Shown here: in pieces, positions 59,863 to 64,000 of the stretch | How positions within the stretch are numbered: position 1 is the stretch's first letter | Layout: each line of letters begins with the position of its first letter | Assembly (NCBI RefSeq): GCF_022012305.1 | Contig: NZ_JAKLTM010000003.1 | Location: forward strand, 639,286-703,285 | Length of the DNA: 64,000 bases | Source: Ramlibacter paludis | GTDB lineage: Bacteria; Pseudomonadota; Gammaproteobacteria; Burkholderiales; Burkholderiaceae_C | Direction of reading: 5' to 3' | Program-made: the position numbers and the translations under genes | The notes under the pieces: model-generated | The model's input: only the letters and a program-made list of their open reading frames with translations | The model's database searches: none | Told to the model about the DNA's origin: nothing

Positions 59863-62007
59863 TCAGACTCCCAACCTGGACAGGAAGGCCCGCCGGCCGG
59901 CGCGCCACCAGCGCCAGCCGATGGCCTCCGGGCTGTGTTCCAGGCTCACGTAGGCCCGCATGCCCAGCTGCGTCAGCTGCACGCCGGCCGGCAAGGCCGC
60001 CTCGAACTCGAACAGGTTGTCGAGGGCCGTGACCTGGTGCTCGTCGCGCGGGTCGACCAGCAGTCGCCCCCCGCCGGCCTGGCCCAGCGCGGCACTCGGC
60101 AGCTCGTGCGCCGCTTTCGGCACCGAACGGGCCAGGGTCGCCGCCATCGCCTGGGACAGGTCGCTGGCCAGGCGCACCTCGACGGCCCGCACATCCGATT
60201 GGACGAAGGCCACGTCGGCCTGGGACACGAGGAGCTTCACCACCGGCCGATGTTCGCCCATCACGTGCGCCACCACATCACCCTTGTGCACGAAGCGGCC
60301 CACCTGGTCGTCGGCGCGTTCGATCAGGACGCCGCCGGCGGACCGGGCGCGGGCCGACAGCTTGCCGGCCTCGTCCTCCAGCCGGGCGAGCTGCGCGCGT
60401 TCCTGCTGCAGGGTCTGCACCAGCTGCGCGGCCTGCGCCGGCTGCGTGCCCCACACGGCGTCCATCCGCGCCGCCACCTCCTCGACCCGGCCCCTTTGCT
60501 GCTCGACCTTCGCGGCCAGCAGCGGATTGCCGGTGACGACGACGACGTCACCGGCGCGGACCGCCGTGCCGGGGGCCTGGAAACGCTCCACGAAGCCGTC
60601 GGCGCCGGCGCGCACCAGCGCCTGCTCCGGCAGCCACACCACGCCTTCCACGCGGGTGTGGTGCGGCACCGGCAGGACGAGCAGCAGGGCGGCCGCAGTG
60701 ACGCTGCCGCCTGCCAGCACCAGCCACACCCGGCTGGCCCGCGCCACGAAGCGCGGATCCGTGAAGAGCGCCGCCAGGGCCTTGCCCGCCGGGATCAGCA
60801 GGCCCGCCAGCAGCGACCAGGCCGCGAGGGCGACACCGAAGGCGAAGTATTGCTGGCCGATGAACCAGGCGATCGCCAGCGTCACCGTGAGCCGGTAGGC
60901 AAAGGCCGCCGGCGCGTAGAAGAAGAACCAGCGGCGCTCCCCGCGCGTTGCCGGGAACGGCCGCGGGTCCCGCACGCCGAACAGGTAGCGGGTGGCGAGG
61001 TACTGCCAGTAGCGGGTGGAGCGGGCCGACAGGTTGGGAATCTCCAGCAGGTCGGACAGCATGTAGTAGCCGTCGTAGCGCAACAGCGGATTGGCGTTGA
61101 ACAGCACCGTGGTCACGCTTCCGAGCACGGCCACGTTGTAGGCCACCGCACGCGGCACGCCCGGCTCCAGGAGCACCCAGGCCAGCAAGGCGAGCATCGC
61201 CAGCCAGAGTTCCGCCGCCATGCCGGCGGCCGCCACCCAGGCGCGGCGCCACTTGTTCGCGAAGGCATGCGCCGCGGACGCATCCACGTAGGGCACGGGA
61301 TAGAACACGAGGAACATCAGGCCCATCTCGTGCACCTCGCCGCCGCCACGCTTGACCGCGAAGCCATGGGCCAGTTCATGCACCGCCTTCAGGAGGGGGA
61401 ACACGATGGCCAGCAGCCACAGGTTGCTGGAAGCCAGCAGCCGCTGGCCGAAGTCCCGCGTGAGCTCGTCCCAGTGCGAACCGGCGATCACCAGCGCCCA
61501 GGCGCCGCAGGCCAGCCACAGCACGGCCCAGGCCGCTACGGGGAGAGGCTTGATCCAGGCGCAGGCGGCCGCCAGCGTGGCATCGGGATCCCACAGCGGA
61601 ATGCGAAGCGACATGGGATTGAGGAAGCGCCCGAGCAACTGCCGCTTGCGCCGCTTGCTGCCGCGCGACAGCAGTTCGGCCACGTCCGGGGAGCTGTCCA
61701 CCTGGATCAGGTCGGCGGCATTGAGCTGCCCCAGCACCTGCACCACCTCCGCCTGGCCCGGCGTGTTCTCCTGCTGCCGCGCCACCAGCGCGTCCCAGAC
61801 TTCCTGCATGGAGCGCACGCCGTCCAGCTCGCGGATCACGGCGTAGGCCGCCGCGTTGAAGCGGTAGTTCTCGCCCGAACCCAGGTCGTGCAGGACGAAC
61901 CAGACCGTGCCGCGGTACACGTGGCGCTCGATCCGCACCTGCGGCCGCAAGGCGGGCCGCAGGCCGGCGATGCGGAACCAGTGGCCGGAGAGCAGCGCTG
62001 CCTTCAC
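59863..62007 (-). CDS. PqqD-like / M50 site-2 protease / HlyD fusion, locus 2
   Basis: A 714-residue paralogue of the locus-1 fusion, colinear throughout. The PqqD-like domain (WFRIAGLRP, YRFNAAAYAVIRELDGV) covers about 9-100. The M50 core has HELAH (210-214) and NANPLLRYDG (304-313). The HlyD-like portion runs from about 450 to the end. GTG 62007 overlaps the previous stop as GTGA and has GGGAG 8 bases upstream, which settles the start and supports the same choice in locus 1. Both zinc motifs are intact, so an active protease is expected. The natural substrate may be the leader or C-terminal membrane helix of the exported protein. Confidence 0.9.
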   Translation of the reverse strand: MKAALLSGHWFRIAGLRPALRPQVRIERHVYRGTVWFVLHDLGSGENYRFNAAAYAVIRELDGVRSMQEVWDALVARQQENTPGQAEVVQVLGQLNAADLIQVDSSPDVAELLSRGSKRRKRQLLGRFLNPMSLRIPLWDPDATLAAACAWIKPLPVAAWAVLWLACGAWALVIAGSHWDELTRDFGQRLLASSNLWLLAIVFPLLKAVHELAHGFAVKRGGGEVHEMGLMFLVFYPVPYVDASAAHAFANKWRRAWVAAAGMAAELWLAMLALLAWVLLEPGVPRAVAYNVAVLGSVTTVLFNANPLLRYDGYYMLSDLLEIPNLSARSTRYWQYLATRYLFGVRDPRPFPATRGERRWFFFYAPAAFAYRLTVTLAIAWFIGQQYFAFGVALAAWSLLAGLLIPAGKALAALFTDPRFVARASRVWLVLAGGSVTAAALLLVLPVPHHTRVEGVVWLPEQALVRAGADGFVERFQAPGTAVRAGDVVVVTGNPLLAAKVEQQRGRVEEVAARMDAVWGTQPAQAAQLVQTLQQERAQLARLEDEAGKLSARARSAGGVLIERADDQVGRFVHKGDVVAHVMGEHRPVVKLLVSQADVAFVQSDVRAVEVRLASDLSQAMAATLARSVPKAAHELPSAALGQAGGGRLLVDPRDEHQVTALDNLFEFEAALPAGVQLTQLGMRAYVSLEHSPEAIGWRWWRAGRRAFLSRLGV

Positions 62008-63824
62008 GGGGTCCACTCCCAGAACGCCAGCCGCACCCAGGCCACCAGCCGCCGGGTGGCGACCCACAGGGCCGTGCGGGTACCCGCCTCGATCTTGGCG
62101 ACGCCTTCCATGCCGGGCCGCAGGCTGAGGCCCGGCTCGCCGATCTCCGCTTCGGCGCGGAAGTGGTTCACGCCGCCTTCGGCCGCGGCGATCGAGGTCA
62201 CCCGCTTGACGACGAAGGGATGGCGCACGCCGGCGAGGCCGGCCAGGGCCAGCTCGCCTTTCCTGTCGGCATCCACGTGGGCGATGTCGCGCTCGTCGAC
62301 CTTGAGGATCACGCGCCATGCCGTCAGCGGGGCCAGCTCGAACAGCACCTTGCCCTGCTCCACCGGCGTGCCCCGCTGCTGCGACAGGTCGCCGCGCACG
62401 ATCACGCCGTCGAACGGCGCCACCAGCTGCACGCGGCGCAGCTTCTCCTCGGCCAGCTGCAGCTGCGCGTGCGCCTGCGCGCCCTGCGCGGCTGCCAGCC
62501 GCATGTCCACGCGCTTGCCGGCCGCCACCGCCTCGCGTTCCTTGCGCTGGGCCACGTCGAGGTCGGCGCGCCACTTGTCGGCGTCCAGCTTCAGGTCCGT
62601 GTCGTCGAGCGTGGCGATCACCTGGCCGGCGCGCACCGTGTCGCCGGCGCGCAGGTCGGCGTGCTGCACGTAGCCCTGGAACGGGGCGACGATGGAACGC
62701 TGCACCTCGCCCTCGACCACCGCCGGCGCCGTGACGCGGAAGGTCACCGGCGTGACCGCGGCAATCCCGATGGCAAGCAGCACCAGCGCCGTCGCCGCCT
62801 TCCACGCGAGGAGCGAGTCGTCCCCGGCGCGGTGCAGCAGGTAGCGCACGCTGGCCGCCGCGTGCCGCCACAGGCTGCGGTCCGCCTCGCGGCGCTGCGC
62901 GAGCAGGGGCGCGAGCATCATGCATTGCGTGTCCAGCGCCTCGAGTTCCTCCGGGCCGAGCGGGGCGCCCCGTTGCAGCAGCACGGTTCCCACCGGCACG
63001 CCTTCGTGGAACAGCATGGCGGTGGCGACGGCCTCGCAGGGCACGGCATGGGCATACGCGGCGTGCGCCGGCAAGCTGCCAGCAGCGCAGCCGAAATGGT
63101 TGCCGGCATGGCCCTGCACTGTCTGCCGCAGGTCGAGGGCTTCGTCCATCGCGGCGCAGGCCTGCTGCATCACGTTGGCGCGCTCGTCGGTGCGCGAGGC
63201 ATTGGAGCGCGCCACGATCTGCGTGTTGAGCCCCTGCACCCAGCCCACGATGACGGCATCCGCCCGCCAGCGCGCCGCCAGGCGGTTGGCCAGTGCGAGG
63301 CAGGCGCCCTCGAACGAAGCCTCGGCCAGCACGGCGGCCATGAACTGCAACAGGCCGCGCGCTTCGGCGAGCGCATCGCCCTGGGGGTCCGCCCCCGGCT
63401 GCGTGGCCACGGCCAGCAGCCAGCCGGCGCCCCACGCGAGGCGGGCAAGCGCCCGCCGGGCATCCCCTTCGTCGAGGTACTCCGCCGCCACCAGGCCACG
63501 CATTTCCCGCCCCCACAGCAGCGGCTGCAGGGCCAGCCAGCCGTGGCCGGTACGGACCACATCGGCGCACGGTGACGCGGCCGACGCGGCCAGCAGGGAG
63601 TGCAGGTCCTGCGCCTCGGCGCCCACCGGATGGGCGGCCGCAAGCCGCAGTTCATTGCTGTCGGTGCGCAGCAGGACCAGGCAGCGCACCGGGGGCGGCG
63701 GCTCCCCCGCGAACTGCGCCAGCCACTGGCCGCAGGCGGCCGCGGGTGGCGAACCGGCCGGCAAGCCCGCCCAGGGTTTGCCGGCGGCAGGCTCGGGGAC
63801 GAAGACGGCGTCGGAGAGTTTCAT
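62004..63824 (-). CDS. GAF domain-TM-HlyD adaptor, locus 2
   Basis: A 606-residue protein, longer than its locus-1 paralogue because the cytoplasmic region is about 150 residues larger. It probably holds two GAF-like domains: a weak one at about 25-140 and a clearer one at about 150-310 (RADAVIVGWVQGLNTQIVA, AMLFHEGVPVGTVLLQR). One membrane helix follows (about 342-360), then a HlyD module with both lipoyl halves (YVQHADLRAGDTVRAGQ; VQLVAPFDGVIVRGDL). The C-terminus ends WVRLAFWEWTP, matching the locus-1 ending. ATG 63824 has GAGGA 6 bases upstream and lies 9 bp after the stop of the partial gene upstream. Confidence 0.87.
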   Translation of the reverse strand: MKLSDAVFVPEPAAGKPWAGLPAGSPPAAACGQWLAQFAGEPPPPVRCLVLLRTDSNELRLAAAHPVGAEAQDLHSLLAASAASPCADVVRTGHGWLALQPLLWGREMRGLVAAEYLDEGDARRALARLAWGAGWLLAVATQPGADPQGDALAEARGLLQFMAAVLAEASFEGACLALANRLAARWRADAVIVGWVQGLNTQIVARSNASRTDERANVMQQACAAMDEALDLRQTVQGHAGNHFGCAAGSLPAHAAYAHAVPCEAVATAMLFHEGVPVGTVLLQRGAPLGPEELEALDTQCMMLAPLLAQRREADRSLWRHAAASVRYLLHRAGDDSLLAWKAATALVLLAIGIAAVTPVTFRVTAPAVVEGEVQRSIVAPFQGYVQHADLRAGDTVRAGQVIATLDDTDLKLDADKWRADLDVAQRKEREAVAAGKRVDMRLAAAQGAQAHAQLQLAEEKLRRVQLVAPFDGVIVRGDLSQQRGTPVEQGKVLFELAPLTAWRVILKVDERDIAHVDADRKGELALAGLAGVRHPFVVKRVTSIAAAEGGVNHFRAEAEIGEPGLSLRPGMEGVAKIEAGTRTALWVATRRLVAWVRLAFWEWTP

Positions 63825-63833
63825 GGCCCGTCC

Positions 63834-64000
63834 TCACGCGGTCGTGACGCGGTAGATCACGCCGTGGGTCGATGCGACCATCAGCGAACCGTCGCCTGCG
63901 AAGGCCAGCCCCGCGACCTCGTTGTCGGTCACGCCCTGGCTGCGCAGGTCGACGCGTCTGACTTCAGCGCCGGCACGCGTCACCTCCACCAGGGTGTAGG
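63834..64000 (-). CDS. 3' end of a gene upstream of locus 2; beta-propeller-like C-terminus (partial)
   Basis: The last 54 codons of a minus-strand gene entering from the right edge. The peptide (VEVTRAGAEVRRVDLRSQG, then EVAGLAFAGDGSLMVAST and GVIYRV) has the alternating strand pattern and GDGSLMVAS blade motif of beta-propeller or SdrD-like repeat proteins. Its stop is 9 bp before the GAF-HlyD start, so it is almost certainly in the same operon. It could be the cargo of locus 2, but the length and the presence of a LEPR leader cannot be judged from this fragment. Confidence 0.7.
   Translation of the reverse strand, partial: YTLVEVTRAGAEVRRVDLRSQGVTDNEVAGLAFAGDGSLMVASTHGVIYRVTTA

Noticed and set aside
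59749..62673. Long plus-strand frame opposite the locus-2 export genes.
   Set aside because: It is antisense to well-supported SecA-like and M50-fusion genes and has no recognisable domain.
62008..63570. Upstream in-frame extension of the locus-2 M50 fusion to over 1,200 residues.
   Set aside because: The extra part is an out-of-frame reading of the GAF-HlyD gene; GTG 62007 has a ribosome-binding site and the GTGA overlap.

Overview
The window is GC-rich (about 70%), very densely packed and almost entirely minus-strand. Gene content points to an aerobic betaproteobacterium, most likely Burkholderiales/Comamonadaceae (Ramlibacter- or Variovorax-like): a Bug-type solute-binding protein, an aerobic CoA-thioester aromatic pathway, a propionyl-CoA carboxylase/methylmalonyl-CoA mutase operon with an ScfR-type regulator, and DusA. 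No rRNA, tRNA, CRISPR array or intact insertion sequence was seen. No stretch longer than about 250 bases lacks a plausible gene.

Layout, left to right. (1) 1-1210: the 5' part of an Fe-S/FAD oxidoreductase gene that runs off the left edge. (2) 1316-29967, minus strand: one seven-gene operon read right to left. It encodes a GAF-TM-HlyD protein, a PqqD-like/M50 metalloprotease/HlyD fusion, a SecA-like ATPase, a short HlyD-type adaptor, a 5,960-residue repetitive protein with an N-terminal LEPR-XLL-type motif, a hybrid histidine kinase, and a REC-GGDEF-EAL protein with degenerate catalytic motifs. Neighbours overlap as GTGA, ATGA, ATGA, GTGA and TTGA, with one 7-bp gap. (3) 30069-38501, minus: propionate/methylmalonyl-CoA operon (mutase, MeaB, PccB, an inserted serine hydrolase, PccA, probable epimerase). 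It is divergent from an XRE/ScfR regulator at 38597. (4) 40051-44201, plus: LysR regulator, CoA-transferase, Bug protein and HMG-CoA-lyase-like enzyme. (5) 44233-46224: a less GC-rich patch with a frameshifted HlyD remnant and two orphan lipoproteins. (6) 46225-54263, minus: a hybrid kinase preceded by an aerobic aromatic-CoA cluster (2-aminobenzoyl-CoA or salicylyl-CoA type oxygenase/reductase, enoyl-CoA hydratase, acyl-CoA dehydrogenase, RidA, glutaryl-CoA dehydrogenase). (7) 54353-56133: DusA, a 46-residue lipoprotein and a small unknown protein. (8) 56143-64000, minus: a second copy of the region-2 machinery (GAF-TM-HlyD, PqqD-like/M50/HlyD, SecA-like, short HlyD). A lipoprotein cyclophilin lies downstream and the 3' end of another protein lies immediately upstream.

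The most interesting content is the duplicated four-gene module. It has adaptors and an ATPase but no ABC transporter and no TolC-type outer-membrane protein, and in locus 1 it is translationally coupled to a giant protein that has no recognisable Sec signal and no RTX repeats. I propose a dedicated export or sorting apparatus for LEPR-XLL giant proteins. In this model the SecA-like protein supplies energy, the PqqD-like domain may read the cargo leader, the M50 protease may process it in the membrane, and the HlyD parts span the periplasm. The kinase and degenerate c-di-GMP protein would be the control arm, loosely analogous to LapD/LapA. The components are visible in the sequence; the system-level function is inference.
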